Shown: piece by piece, positions 41,979-50,240 of the stretch
Position numbering within the stretch: the first letter of the stretch is position 1
Layout of the letters: the number at the start of each line of letters is the position of its first letter
Assembly (NCBI RefSeq): GCF_900625105.1
Contig: NZ_UYYD01000010.1
Location: 23,382-87,381, forward strand
Direction: 5' to 3'
Length of the DNA: 64,000 nt
Source of the DNA: Agathobaculum sp. Marseille-P7918
Lineage (GTDB): Bacteria; Bacillota; Clostridia; Oscillospirales; Butyricicoccaceae
Translations under genes and position numbers: made by a program
Notes under the pieces: generated by a model
Databases searched by the model: none
The model's input: only the letters and a program-made list of their open reading frames with translations
What the model was told of the DNA's origin: nothing

Positions 41979-42668
41979 ATGCTGCAAATCAAAAATGTAA
42001 ATCTGAATATTGGAAATACTGCCTTGCTGTCCAATATCAACCTGTCCTTAGAGCAAGGAAAAATCTACGGTATTCTGGGACCAAATGGAGCCGGTAAAAC
42101 AACTTTGTTTAAGTCCATGCTGGGGCTGACTGCCTTTTCAGGAGAAATCCTCTCGGATGGACAGCCCGTTTCCAGCAGATGTTTTGGAAGTTTGATTGAA
42201 TACCCGGCTTTTTACCCCCGGCTCACTGTAGAGGAAAATTTGAAGCTCCACGCGCGGTATTTGGGTCTGAAGCGGCCAAACATTGAAGTGGCGCTCGAAC
42301 AAGTAAACTTGCTGGATGCCCGGAAAAAGCTGTTTTCTCAACTTTCTTTGGGGATGCGCCAACGCCTGGGAATTGCCCGCGCCTTTTTAGGCGATGTTCA
42401 ATATTTGCTGCTGGACGAACCTACCAATGGCCTTGATCCGATGGGTATAAAGGAAATCCGACTGCTGCTGAAGGAACGCCTGAAATCTCCCCAACACTGT
42501 ATTTTGGTATCAAGTCATAATCTGACGGAAATTGCCGCTGTTACGGATATTCTCATTTTCATTCGGGGAGGCAAAATCATCAAGATCGTAAAAAATGGCT
42601 ATAATGAAAAGGAACTGGAAGCACTGTATGAGGATATTATGACTTCCGGCCAGAGGGAGGAAGCATAA
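41979..42668 (+). CDS. ABC transporter ATP-binding protein (lantibiotic/antimicrobial export type)
   Basis: A 229-residue ABC ATPase with intact motifs: Walker A LGPNGAGKTTLFKSMLGL near 33-50, LIEYPAFYPRLTVEENLKLHARYLG, signature QLSLGMRQRLGIARAFL near 122-140, Walker B YLLLDEPTNGLDPMG near 144-158 and the switch His in VSSHNLTEI. This is the LanF/BcrA-like type that exports lantibiotics or bacitracin-like peptides. It is followed by the permease 5 bases later. Confidence 0.9.
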   Translation: MLQIKNVNLNIGNTALLSNINLSLEQGKIYGILGPNGAGKTTLFKSMLGLTAFSGEILSDGQPVSSRCFGSLIEYPAFYPRLTVEENLKLHARYLGLKRPNIEVALEQVNLLDARKKLFSQLSLGMRQRLGIARAFLGDVQYLLLDEPTNGLDPMGIKEIRLLLKERLKSPQHCILVSSHNLTEIAAVTDILIFIRGGKIIKIVKNGYNEKELEALYEDIMTSGQREEA

Positions 42669-42673
42669 TAGGA

Positions 42674-43426
42674 ATGTTGATTAAAAACGAGTTTTACAAG
42701 TTGAAGCGGGAATGGTTTATGGTATTTCTTCTGCTGTTGTCACTTCTTCCCATTCTTACCGGCGGAGCAGGAGCAGTTTTCAACAACAGCGCAAAATCAC
42801 TTACTGACCTGTTTTTCTTTATGAATAACCAGTTCTCCATGTTCTTCCCAATGGTCATCTTCATTTTGATTGGTTCGCTGTTTTATCAGGAATACAAGAA
42901 CAAAACTTACATCAACTGGATTACCTATGATTTTTCAAAGAAGAAACTCTTTCTATCGAAAGTCGCTGTTAGCATCGTTATCGGCATAGGCTTTGCAGTC
43001 ATCTTATTTATTGCTTTTGGTCTGCTTGTAGCGGTACTCAATGGAACTGATAGGTTGATTGGAGGAGGTATTTCCCTATTCCTCAATTTGGCAATCGGGT
43101 TTGGAATTGAAGCTTGTGTTGTCGTTTTGATAACTACTTGTTTGGGGGCAATCGTTATCAATCTGAGCCGCAATATTATTGTGACAAGCGTAGTAGGGGT
43201 TATATATGGCTTTGCATCCTGCCTGTTCATCGGTTCAGAAAGCGGCTTTGTCATTCCGGGTAGCTTTGCATATCGTGTGTCTATGTTTTTTTCGGATAAA
43301 TCCACTTATTATGATTCCCCTGTGCTGGCCACCATTGGCGGATGTATCAGTTTTGTACTTTGCTTTATTGTGATGTTTTTGGTTGGATTGATTGTCTTTT
43401 CTCACAAGAAAAAAATAGAAAATTAA
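42674..43426 (+). CDS. ABC-2 permease (lantibiotic immunity type)
   Basis: A 250-residue protein with six hydrophobic segments (about 16-35, 55-70, 95-120, 130-160, 167-185 and 220-245). It matches the LanE/LanG or BcrB-like permeases. GGAGGAAGC overlaps the preceding gene and precedes the ATG. Together with the ATPase and the small protein it forms the target operon of the two-component system. Confidence 0.85.
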   Translation: MLIKNEFYKLKREWFMVFLLLLSLLPILTGGAGAVFNNSAKSLTDLFFFMNNQFSMFFPMVIFILIGSLFYQEYKNKTYINWITYDFSKKKLFLSKVAVSIVIGIGFAVILFIAFGLLVAVLNGTDRLIGGGISLFLNLAIGFGIEACVVVLITTCLGAIVINLSRNIIVTSVVGVIYGFASCLFIGSESGFVIPGSFAYRVSMFFSDKSTYYDSPVLATIGGCISFVLCFIVMFLVGLIVFSHKKKIEN

Positions 43427-43493
43427 ATTCTGCCGCACGACGGCAAAGAAAAAAAGCTGTCGTACAGCAGACACATTTCCACGCGCCTATGAA

Positions 43494-43530
43494 GCGGCGG
43501 CTTTGATTTTCAGAGCCGCCGTTTCTTTTC
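43494..43530 (+). terminator. Terminator of the ABC operon
   Basis: CGGCGGCTTTG (43495-43505) and its complement around 43511-43521 (GAGCCGCCG), loop ATTTTCA, followed by TTTCTTTTC. This separates the cargo from the sigma-like genes. Confidence 0.75.
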
Positions 43531-43598
43531 GTCTATTCTAAACCAACGACGACCTAACACCGTGTGAATCCACGGCGGCATATAGGAGGATTGCCGCC

Positions 43599-43706
43599 GT
43601 GTCTATTTTTGCCTTTTTTCACAGTGCCCATAATCTGCACCAGCTAAAAAAAGCCTGTTTCCAGCAGCGGAGCAATGCGGTCAGCAGTATGCACTATACC
43701 ATGTAA
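43599..43706 (+). CDS. Small protein of 35 residues in E1
   Basis: A GTG at 43599, eight bases after GGAGGA at 43585-43590, opens a frame of 35 codons (MSIFAFFHSAHNLHQLKKAC...) with a stop at 43704-43706. No known family. The good ribosome binding site supports it, but the length is short. Confidence 0.5.
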   Translation: MSIFAFFHSAHNLHQLKKACFQQRSNAVSSMHYTM

Positions 43707-43879
43707 CTAAACGGCAAAATATACTCTATTACGCTCGTATGGCTTTATGCCGTTCGGGTGTTTTTTTGTCCCTATGGAGCCGGAACATCGGGTCAGCATG
43801 GCCCGAACTTTATCCCCGGTGCCGTTCTCCGCCGCCCCATTCAGATTTTCCCGAAAAAATCTGAATGGAGGAAAGGCAG

Positions 43880-44293
43880 ATGGAAGTTACCATCAATTAT
43901 AACGGACAAGCTGTGGCCGTGGAGGTCACGCTGGAAGTCTATGAATTTCTTGACCGGGCCGATCACAAAACGGAGAACCTGTTCCATGAACAGCGGCGGC
44001 ATTGGGATGGCCGGGAGTTTGACGAGTACATCATTACCACCGAGGGTGTAGGAGCCTACGGCGAAACGCCGGAAGAATACCTTTGCCGCAAGGAAACACT
44101 GCATGAGCTGATGGCTGTTCTGGACACCTGTACCGAGACCCAGCGCAGCCGGTTCCTACTCTATGCGTTTGACGGGCTGAGCCTTGCAGAGATCGGAGCG
44201 GTGTGCGGCTGCTCCAAAGTGGCTGTGTATCAAAGTGTGGAGGCGGTCAGAAAAAAATTTATAAATTTCTTTGAGAACAGGCTTAACGAATGA
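43880..44293 (+). CDS. Sigma-70 region 4-type regulator
   Basis: A 137-residue protein with a C-terminal helix-turn-helix (SLAEIGAVCGCSKVAVYQSVEAVRKKF, about 105-130) of sigma region 4 type. No region 2 is present, so it is not a complete sigma factor. It is the first of three such genes in a row (also 44397 and 44860). The start at 43880 has AGGAAAGG upstream. Confidence 0.8.
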   Translation: MEVTINYNGQAVAVEVTLEVYEFLDRADHKTENLFHEQRRHWDGREFDEYIITTEGVGAYGETPEEYLCRKETLHELMAVLDTCTETQRSRFLLYAFDGLSLAEIGAVCGCSKVAVYQSVEAVRKKFINFFENRLNE

Positions 44294-44396
44294 CCTGTTT
44301 TCTGGCTACCAAGTGAAAGGGATCATTTCCCTTATCTCAGCGAGGGGCGGACAGCGGACGAGCTGCCCGCCTCTCCGCTTTTCAGGAGGTAAGCCT

Positions 44397-44849
44397 ATGA
44401 AAACAATCAATCTGCGATGGATGTATCCCCACTACCGGCATGATGAGTTTGTGGATGTTACGGACGAGGTATGGGCAGCGATGTATCAGGCCCAGCGGGA
44501 GATGGAGAACTATGAGCGTCGGAAAGTCTACCACCGCGCCTACTACTCTCTGGACGCATACAGCTGGATGGAAAATTACGCACTGGAACACAGCAGATCG
44601 CCGGAAGATATTTTGCTGGAACGAGAAGAAATGACCACCCGCCTGCACCTGATTGCAGCTCTGCCGGTGGCTCTGGCTCATGCCACTCCGACACAGGCCC
44701 GCCGTGTTCACGCCTACTACATTGCTGGTATCAAGCAGTCGGAAATCTCCCGGAGAGAGGGCGTCCACAGCAGCAAGGTCAGCGTTGCCATCCGTCGAGG
44801 TCTGCGGAATATGCGCCGCTGCTATGATGACCTTTTTCAAACAGAGTGA
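44397..44849 (+). CDS. Sigma-70-like regulator
   Basis: A 150-residue protein. It begins MKTINLRWMYPHYRHDEFV and ends with a region 4-like helix-turn-helix (YIAGIKQSEISRREGVHSSKVSVAIRRGLRNM). The start at 44397 has AGGAGG upstream. Similar in plan to the gene at 44860 (MQTINLKQYYPFC), and probably a duplicate; short proteins of this type accompany Tn-type elements. Confidence 0.82.
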   Translation: MKTINLRWMYPHYRHDEFVDVTDEVWAAMYQAQREMENYERRKVYHRAYYSLDAYSWMENYALEHSRSPEDILLEREEMTTRLHLIAALPVALAHATPTQARRVHAYYIAGIKQSEISRREGVHSSKVSVAIRRGLRNMRRCYDDLFQTE

Positions 44850-44859
44850 GGGCGCGCCT

Positions 44860-45321
44860 ATGCAGACCATCAATCTCAAACAATATTATCCATTTTGCAA
44901 AGAGGACATTTTTGTGGAGGTGTCCGATGAGATCGTCGAAGCGTTTCTTCTGGATAAGAGAGCCGAGGCCGCCAGAGAGCGCAAGATGTTCCGGTATAAG
45001 GCGTTTTACTCCCTCGATTGTAACGACGGAATCGAAAATGCTGCTATCGGCTGGGCGCAGCCATCGCCGGAGGATTATCTGATAGAAAAAGAAGAATTAG
45101 CCGAATACGAAGAACTGATCCGGCGATTGTATGAAGCCATTTCTTCCCTGCCGCCTATGCAGGCCCGCCGTGTCCACGCCCGCTATATATTGGGTATGAA
45201 AGTGAAAGACATTGCCGCAATGGAGGGTATCACACCATCGCAGGCGGGAAAATCCATCCACGCTGCACTGCGGAGGCTGCGCCGGTACTTTGCGCGTCAG
45301 AAATGGACGGTCAATCTATGA
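44860..45321 (+). CDS. Sigma-70-like regulator
   Basis: A 153-residue protein starting MQTINLKQYYPFCKEDIFVEVSDE and ending with a helix-turn-helix (YILGMKVKDIAAMEGITPSQAGKSIHAALRRLRRYF). It shares the pattern of the preceding gene, with 10 bases between them, supporting tandem duplication. Only weak GAGGG upstream. Function in element gene control is inferred. Confidence 0.82.
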   Translation: MQTINLKQYYPFCKEDIFVEVSDEIVEAFLLDKRAEAARERKMFRYKAFYSLDCNDGIENAAIGWAQPSPEDYLIEKEELAEYEELIRRLYEAISSLPPMQARRVHARYILGMKVKDIAAMEGITPSQAGKSIHAALRRLRRYFARQKWTVNL

Positions 45322-45349
45322 GCGTTTCCAAAGAAAAGAGGTGCATGGC

Positions 45350-45640
45350 ATGAACGAAAAAATTACAGCCCACCCCCAAAAAGAGGAACGGGAGAAAGTC
45401 CTGAAGGAGATCCGACAGCTTGAAAACCGCAAGAAGATTTTGGAGAACAAGCAGCGGAACGAAGAACGCAGGGTTCGCACCCGCCGCCTGATTGAGCGCG
45501 GAGCCATTTTGGAGGGGATTTTCCCGCTGGCTCCCAACCTTTCCGGCGTAGAGGTCAAAGCATTTTTGATTGCCCTGTCCCATCTTCCGGGGGCTGCGGA
45601 ATTGACTGCAAACCTGCCAAAATCCGGGGATATGCCATAA
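45350..45640 (+). CDS. DUF3847-type small protein before the E1 oriT
   Basis: A 96-residue protein with a long charged coiled-coil (EEREKVLKEIRQLENRKKILENKQRN, residues 12-40) and a short C-terminal domain. Fits DUF3847, which accompanies MobA/L relaxases and may act as an accessory protein in relaxosome formation. The start at 45350 has AAAGAGG upstream. The stop at 45640 is followed by the oriT candidate. Confidence 0.8.
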   Translation: MNEKITAHPQKEEREKVLKEIRQLENRKKILENKQRNEERRVRTRRLIERGAILEGIFPLAPNLSGVEVKAFLIALSHLPGAAELTANLPKSGDMP

Positions 45641-45642
45641 GT

Positions 45643-45666
45643 CCCTTGTTTACAAGGGCGCACTTA
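45643..45666. other. Candidate oriT of E1 with a MobQ-type nic motif
   Basis: The palindrome CCCTTGT-TT-ACAAGGG (45643-45658) is followed by GCGCACTTA (to 45666/7). The reverse complement reads TAAGTGCGCCCTT, which contains the TAAGTGCGCCCT nic sequence of RSF1010/MobQ-type oriTs. It lies 165 bases upstream of a MobA/L relaxase, a typical arrangement. This is sequence-based; the nick position is inferred. Confidence 0.75.
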
Positions 45667-45723
45667 TACACCGTTGCCGGTGCTGTGCGCCCTGCCGGGG
45701 GCGTTGCGTACTTCGTCCGCGAT

Positions 45724-45763
45724 GGGAAGCTACGCTCCCCAAACCCCTTGTGCGCTCTGCGCA
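45724..45763. other. Second hairpin pair upstream of the E1 relaxase
   Basis: Stem GGGAAGC/GCTCCCC (45724-45740, one mismatch), then AAACCCCTTG, then TGCGC-TCT-GCGCA (45751-45763). The same architecture (stem, CCCCAAACCC, stem) occurs upstream of the E2 relaxase genes (56966-57009). Confidence 0.5.
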
Positions 45764-45830
45764 GTCGTCGGACACCCGCTTTGCGTTTGTCCGGCTCCAC
45801 AGAGCCTGCTATCCCCCTCACTGAAAGGAG

Positions 45831-47276
45831 GTGTTCCCCATAGATTTCTGTCATATCCCCGTCAGTATCATCAAGCGCAGCGCAGGCCGTTCTGCCGTTG
45901 CCGCAGCTGCTTACCGCAGCGGAACCAAGCTGACAAATGAATGGGATGGAATGACCCACGACTACACCCGGAAAGGCGGCATTGTCCATGCGGAGATCAT
46001 GCTGCCTGCCCACGCCCCGCCAGAATTTGCAGACCGTTCTATCCTCTGGAACAGCGTGGAGCAAATCGAGAAAGCAAGGGACAGCCAGCTTGCCCGTGAG
46101 ATCGAGGCAGCCCTGCCCCGTGAACTGTCCGGCGAACAACAGCTTGCCCTTGTGCGTGCCTATGTGAAGGACAATTTTGTAGACAAAGGAATGTGCGCCG
46201 ACTTTGCCATCCATGACAAGGGAACCGGCAACCCTCATGTCCATATCATGCTGACGCTCCGGCCTCTGAAAGAAAACGGACAGTGGGGCGCAAAGTGCCG
46301 CAAGGCATACGATCTGGACGAGAATGGACAGCGTATCCCGGATGGGAAAGGCGGCTGGAAAAATCATCGGGAGGATACGACCGACTGGAACGATAAAGGA
46401 AATGTGGAGATTTGGCGGGCAGCGTGGACAGCCTACACCAACCGGGCGCTGGAATCTGCCGGTAGACCGGAGCGCATTGACCACCGCAGTTACAAGCGGC
46501 AGGGCATTGATAAAATTCCCTCTGTCCATCTGGGGCCAGCTGCCAGCCAAATGGAAAAGCGCGGTATCCGCACCGACAAGGGGGAAGTAAACCGACAGAT
46601 CGTCGCCGACAACAAACTGCTGAAAGAAATTAAAGCCCGCATTACCCGTCTTTATCGCTGGTCGAAAGACGAAGCGGAAAAACCACAAACACAGCAAAGC
46701 AGCTTGACTGCTTTGTGGGAGGCCCAGCAGCAGTTGAACACTCCCCGCACCCGCACCGGCAAAATCCGGGCTTTGCAGGAAAGCGCTGCACTATTCAGCT
46801 TTTTACAGGCAAACGGCATCCAGTCTATGCAGCAGCTTCATGAAAAAATCGCTGATATGAACAGCCGTTACTATGACCTTCGCGGAAAGATTGTCAAGGC
46901 TGAGCGCCGGATCGCCATTCTTACCGAACGCGGGGAGATGTGGGAACAGTACAACCAGTACAAGCCCATCCACAAACAGCTTGCCAAAGTAAAGCCGGAA
47001 AAGCGGGAACAGTTTGAGCAGCGCCACAGCCGGGAACTGATCCTGTATGACGCAGCAGCCTGGTATCTGAAAGAACTGAAAGACAGCGGCGAGGGGATCA
47101 CCCCGAAGGCATGGCAGCGGGAGATCGACCAGCTGACCGCCGGAAAGCAGACGGACACGCTTGCCATGAAATCCATGAGGGAGGATTTGAAAGCAGTGGA
47201 ACGGCTCCGCAAAACCGCCGAGCAGCTGTCCCGACAGGAAAGGGACAAGTCTCACGACCGTGGGCCGGAGCGGTAA
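45831..47276 (+). CDS. MobA/MobL-family relaxase (MobQ type)
   Basis: A 481-residue relaxase that nicks the oriT for transfer of E1. N-terminal motif I HIPVSIIKRSAGRSAVAAAAYRSG with the catalytic Tyr region, the metal-binding motif HDKGTGNPHVHIMLTLRP near 120-137. The C-terminal part is coiled-coil and basic. The first ATG-like position after GGAGG is ATA at 45840 (proper spacing), with only an in-frame GTG at 45831 overlapping the GGAGG, so the start codon is uncertain. The upstream oriT is consistent with a MobQ type. Confidence 0.9.
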   Translation: MFPIDFCHIPVSIIKRSAGRSAVAAAAYRSGTKLTNEWDGMTHDYTRKGGIVHAEIMLPAHAPPEFADRSILWNSVEQIEKARDSQLAREIEAALPRELSGEQQLALVRAYVKDNFVDKGMCADFAIHDKGTGNPHVHIMLTLRPLKENGQWGAKCRKAYDLDENGQRIPDGKGGWKNHREDTTDWNDKGNVEIWRAAWTAYTNRALESAGRPERIDHRSYKRQGIDKIPSVHLGPAASQMEKRGIRTDKGEVNRQIVADNKLLKEIKARITRLYRWSKDEAEKPQTQQSSLTALWEAQQQLNTPRTRTGKIRALQESAALFSFLQANGIQSMQQLHEKIADMNSRYYDLRGKIVKAERRIAILTERGEMWEQYNQYKPIHKQLAKVKPEKREQFEQRHSRELILYDAAAWYLKELKDSGEGITPKAWQREIDQLTAGKQTDTLAMKSMREDLKAVERLRKTAEQLSRQERDKSHDRGPER

Positions 47277-47383
47277 AGCCTACCGCGTTTTGGCGTACCC
47301 CTGTCAAGTGTGTCGCGTTTCACGACATACCTTTGCATACAGAAAAACCGCCGTACAGGTTTCCCCATACGGCGGCAGACTGT

Positions 47384-47674
47384 TTATTTGCCGAACAAGT
47401 CGCTGTGTGTGCCGGTGCGGGCCAGCGTCAGCACCAGAACATCATCCTCTATGCGGTAGACAAGCAGCCAGTCCGGGAGAATATGACATTCCCGATGGCC
47501 TGCCCAATCGCCGGACAGGTCATGGTCGCGGTTCTTATCCGGCAGCGGTTCGCCCATTGCCAGCAATGCTACGACCTGCTCCAGCAGCTCAATCTTCAAG
47601 CCACGCTTTATGGCTCGTTTGTAGTCTTTTTTGAAACTGGTCGTGTACTTGACGGTATATTTGGTTTCTTTCAT
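47384..47674 (-). CDS. YafQ-type toxin (RelE superfamily)
   Basis: A 96-residue RelE/ParE-fold ribosome-dependent mRNase. Seen: YTTSFKKDYKRAIKRGLKIELLEQVV near 10-35, LSGDWAGHRECHILPDWLLVYRIEDDVLVLTLARTGTHSDLF near 53-95, with the YafQ-type catalytic His residues. It is preceded by its antitoxin with ATGA overlap (47671-47674). The pair would stabilise E1. Confidence 0.9.
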   Translation of the reverse strand: MKETKYTVKYTTSFKKDYKRAIKRGLKIELLEQVVALLAMGEPLPDKNRDHDLSGDWAGHRECHILPDWLLVYRIEDDVLVLTLARTGTHSDLFGK

Positions 47675-47949
47675 CTTTTCAGGTCAGCAAACAACTCGTC
47701 AAGGTCATTGTAGCCCTTTACAGACGGGTCTTTTGCAATCCTTTCCGCTTCCAGCATGGCAGCAACCGTTTCTTTGTTCGGCTGTTCCAGCCTTACCTCA
47801 AAGGGAATGCCGCCTTCACGAAGCGACTGGCGCACAAAGATGTTAAACGCCGTAGTCAGGTTCATGCCAAGTTCAGTAAACAGTGCGTCCGCCTGCGCTT
47901 TCAAATCTGCGTCCATGCGGATACTGATGTTTGTGGTATTTCCAGCCAT
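47671..47949 (-). CDS. DinJ/RelB-type antitoxin
   Basis: A 92-residue antitoxin. The N-terminal ribbon-helix-helix (NISIRMDADLKAQADALFTELGMNLTTAFNIFVRQSL, residues 7-43) fits DinJ/RelB, followed by a toxin-binding tail. The start at 47949 has AAAGGGG on the minus strand. Overlap with the toxin gene as ATGA indicates translational coupling. It normally autoregulates the operon. Confidence 0.92.
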   Translation of the reverse strand: MAGNTTNISIRMDADLKAQADALFTELGMNLTTAFNIFVRQSLREGGIPFEVRLEQPNKETVAAMLEAERIAKDPSVKGYNDLDELFADLKR

Positions 47950-48075
47950 ACGATCAACCCCTTTCTGCTGGCAATTATAGTATATGCCATTTGCACGAAG
48001 AAAACAATACTTTGCACGAATATTTAACAATAAATTCATTCGAGGAGGTTACACGCTTTATGAAAGAAATCATTT

Positions 48076-48474
48076 ATGAAGAACAACAAGACTGAACCTA
48101 TCCCTGTCATGGATTACCGCCAGTACCGCAGAGCGCGGAGGCTGGTGCATGAGTGCTGTAACTACATTGACGGAAACTGTATCGCCCTGGACGATGGGGA
48201 GGAATGCATCTGTGTCCAGTCCATTTCCTACTCCCTGTTGTGCAGGTGGTTTCGGGCGGCGGTATTGCCGCAGGATAAGGAACTGGAAACGGCGCTGTTC
48301 CACCGACTGAATGCTAAGAAATGCGCTGTATGTGGGGCGCTGTTTACCCCCGGTTCTAACAGGGCCAAATATTGCCCGGAATGTGCCGCGCGCATGAAGC
48401 GGATCAACGCCGCAAAGCGCAAGCGGAAACAACGGGAGAAATGTCACGCTTTAGGGGCTGAAAAACCCTTGTAA
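48076..48474 (+). CDS. Cysteine-rich VLP-type protein
   Basis: A 132-residue protein with a C-terminal cysteine cluster: CAVCGALFTPGSNRAKYCPECAARMKR near 95-121, with CxxC and CxxC, and an N-terminal CCNYIDGNC pattern. It matches the Cys-rich VLP family of mobile elements, probably Zn-binding. The ATG at 48076 is the best; an in-frame upstream start leads to a short frame. The role is not known. Confidence 0.75.
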   Translation: MKNNKTEPIPVMDYRQYRRARRLVHECCNYIDGNCIALDDGEECICVQSISYSLLCRWFRAAVLPQDKELETALFHRLNAKKCAVCGALFTPGSNRAKYCPECAARMKRINAAKRKRKQREKCHALGAEKPL

Positions 48475-48587
48475 ATCAAGGCTTTTTTCGAGGGTGTCAA
48501 AGGCAGGCTGATAGATTTATCCTCTGACTCCTAAAATAGCCTTAAAATGCGTACAGAATCCCAAGAGAATCCCCAAGGAGGAACCCT

Positions 48588-49337
48588 ATGTCAGACAATC
48601 GAAAATATTATTACCTGAAACTCAAAGAAAACTATTTTGACGATGATTCTATCGTGCTGCTGGAAAGTATGCAGGACGGTGTGCTGTATTCTAACATTCT
48701 GCTCAAGCTGTATCTGAAATCGCTGAAACATGGCGGGCGGCTCCAGCTTGACGAGGACATTCCTTACACGGCGCAGATAATCGCCACCATCACCCGCCAG
48801 CAGATCGGCACTGTGGAGAGAGCCTTGCAAATCTTTTTGAAGCTGGGTCTTGTGGAAGTGCTGGACAGCGGCACATTCTACATGAGCAACATCGAACTTT
48901 TAATCGGCCAGTCCTCTACCGAGGCTGAGCGAAAGCGGGCTGCAAGGCTTCAAAATAAGGCTCTTTCTGCGCTCCGGACAAGTGGCGGACATTTGTCCGA
49001 CATTCGTCCACCAGAGATAGAGATAGAGTTAGAGAAAGAGATAAAGATAAAGAGAGAGATAGAGAAGGTACGCCCTGAAATGGGGCACCCTTCCCACACC
49101 TATGGCCGTTACCAGAATATTTTCCTGACGGATGAAGAACTGGCTGACTTGCAGGCCAGTTTTCCTGCTGTATGGGAACAGTACATCGAAAAACTGTCCG
49201 AGTACATGGCTTCTACCGGCAAGCGTTATCAGAGCCATGCAGCGACCATCCGGCGCTGGGCCGGTGAGGACGCTAAAAAAACTGTCACACCCTCACGCAA
49301 CCGGGATTACAGCGTAAAGGAGGATGAAACTGTATGA
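48588..49337 (+). CDS. Phage replisome-organiser-type replication protein of E1
   Basis: A 249-residue protein with an N-terminal phage_rep_org domain (NRKYYYLKLKENYFDDDSIVLLESMQDGVLYSNILLKLYLKSLKHGG, residues 3-48) and a C-terminal domain (DEELADLQASFPAVWEQYIEKLSEYMASTGKRYQSH). Codons 133-152 are the SGGHLSDIRPPEIEIELEKE region, encoded by a 60-bp block that is identical in DNA to the E2 homologue (59499). It precedes a DnaC-like gene by 4-base overlap. It probably recruits helicase to the origin. Confidence 0.9.
   Translation: MSDNRKYYYLKLKENYFDDDSIVLLESMQDGVLYSNILLKLYLKSLKHGGRLQLDEDIPYTAQIIATITRQQIGTVERALQIFLKLGLVEVLDSGTFYMSNIELLIGQSSTEAERKRAARLQNKALSALRTSGGHLSDIRPPEIEIELEKEIKIKREIEKVRPEMGHPSHTYGRYQNIFLTDEELADLQASFPAVWEQYIEKLSEYMASTGKRYQSHAATIRRWAGEDAKKTVTPSRNRDYSVKEDETV
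48984..49043. repeat. 60-bp block identical to E2, candidate E1 origin
   Basis: Sequence from GGCGGACATTTGTCC to GAAAGAGATA is identical to 59895-59954 in E2. It contains inverted GGACA...TGTCC elements, then a purine-rich GAGATAGAGATAG tract. The remaining parts of the two genes have clearly diverged, so selection acts on the DNA. Likely an intragenic origin with an initiator site and unwinding tract. Confidence 0.65.
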
Positions 49338-50197
49338 TTGAGATTACCGCAGAAATCCGGGCGTTCATCGACAAGGCAGCTGCCGGTGTGGAATTGGCTG
49401 AGGACGAGTATATAGACTTGTCAGACGGGCTCATTCACTGTAAGAAATGCGGCGGCCAGAGGCAGACCGTTGTGCCATGCTTTGGGAAATCCGGCTACTT
49501 TATGCCGCGTTGCATCTGCCAGTGCCAGCGGGAAGCTGAGGAGCAGCGCAAGGCTGCTGAAGAACGGCAGCGCCGTATGGAGCGTATCAAACGCCGAAAG
49601 GCACAGGGCTTGCAAGACCGTTATCTGTACGACTACACATTTTCCAATGATAACGGGCAAAACCCATTGATGGACAAGGCTCATGCCTATGTGGAGAACT
49701 GGAAAGAGGCATATAAGAGCAATATCGGGCTTTTGCTGTTTGGAGATGTGGGAACCGGCAAGTCTTTTTTCGCCGGATGTATTGCCAACGCTCTACTTGA
49801 CCAGGATGTGCCGGTGCTGATGACGAACTTTCCCACCATTCTGAACCGCCTGACCGGGATGTTCGCTGAGGACAGGTCGGAGTTTATTGCCAGCTTTGAT
49901 GAGTATGACTTGCTTATCATTGACGATTTGGGTGTAGAGCGCAGTACCGAATATGCTATGGAGCAGATGTTTTTCGTCATTGACAGCCGCTATCGCAGCC
50001 GCAGACCCATGATTATCACAACAAACTTGAAACTGTCCGAGCTGAAAAACCCGCCTGATCTGGCCCACGCCCGTATCTATGACCGTATTTTGGAACGGTG
50101 TGCGCCGATCCTCTTTGACGGGAAGAATTTTCGGGAAGAAAATGCCGGTGCTACCCGACAGACAGCAAAAGACATTGTAAACAGTAAGCACGACTGA
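49334..50197 (+). CDS. DnaC-like helicase loader of E1
   Basis: A 287-residue AAA+ ATPase. Zinc-binding N-terminal Cys cluster (CKKCGGQ, then CICQC near 60), Walker A GDVGTGKSFFAGCIANALL near 137-155, Walker B LLIIDDLGVERSTEYAMEQMF near 193-213 and sensor-like RPMIITTNLKLSEL near 225. It would load the helicase onto the unwound origin. Start at 49334 overlaps the preceding gene. Paralogue of 60245. Confidence 0.93.
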   Translation: MIEITAEIRAFIDKAAAGVELAEDEYIDLSDGLIHCKKCGGQRQTVVPCFGKSGYFMPRCICQCQREAEEQRKAAEERQRRMERIKRRKAQGLQDRYLYDYTFSNDNGQNPLMDKAHAYVENWKEAYKSNIGLLLFGDVGTGKSFFAGCIANALLDQDVPVLMTNFPTILNRLTGMFAEDRSEFIASFDEYDLLIIDDLGVERSTEYAMEQMFFVIDSRYRSRRPMIITTNLKLSELKNPPDLAHARIYDRILERCAPILFDGKNFREENAGATRQTAKDIVNSKHD

Positions 50198-50240
50198 TTT
50201 TTTACCGGGCGGCACAGACCCGTTCGGAGAAAGGAGCGCC

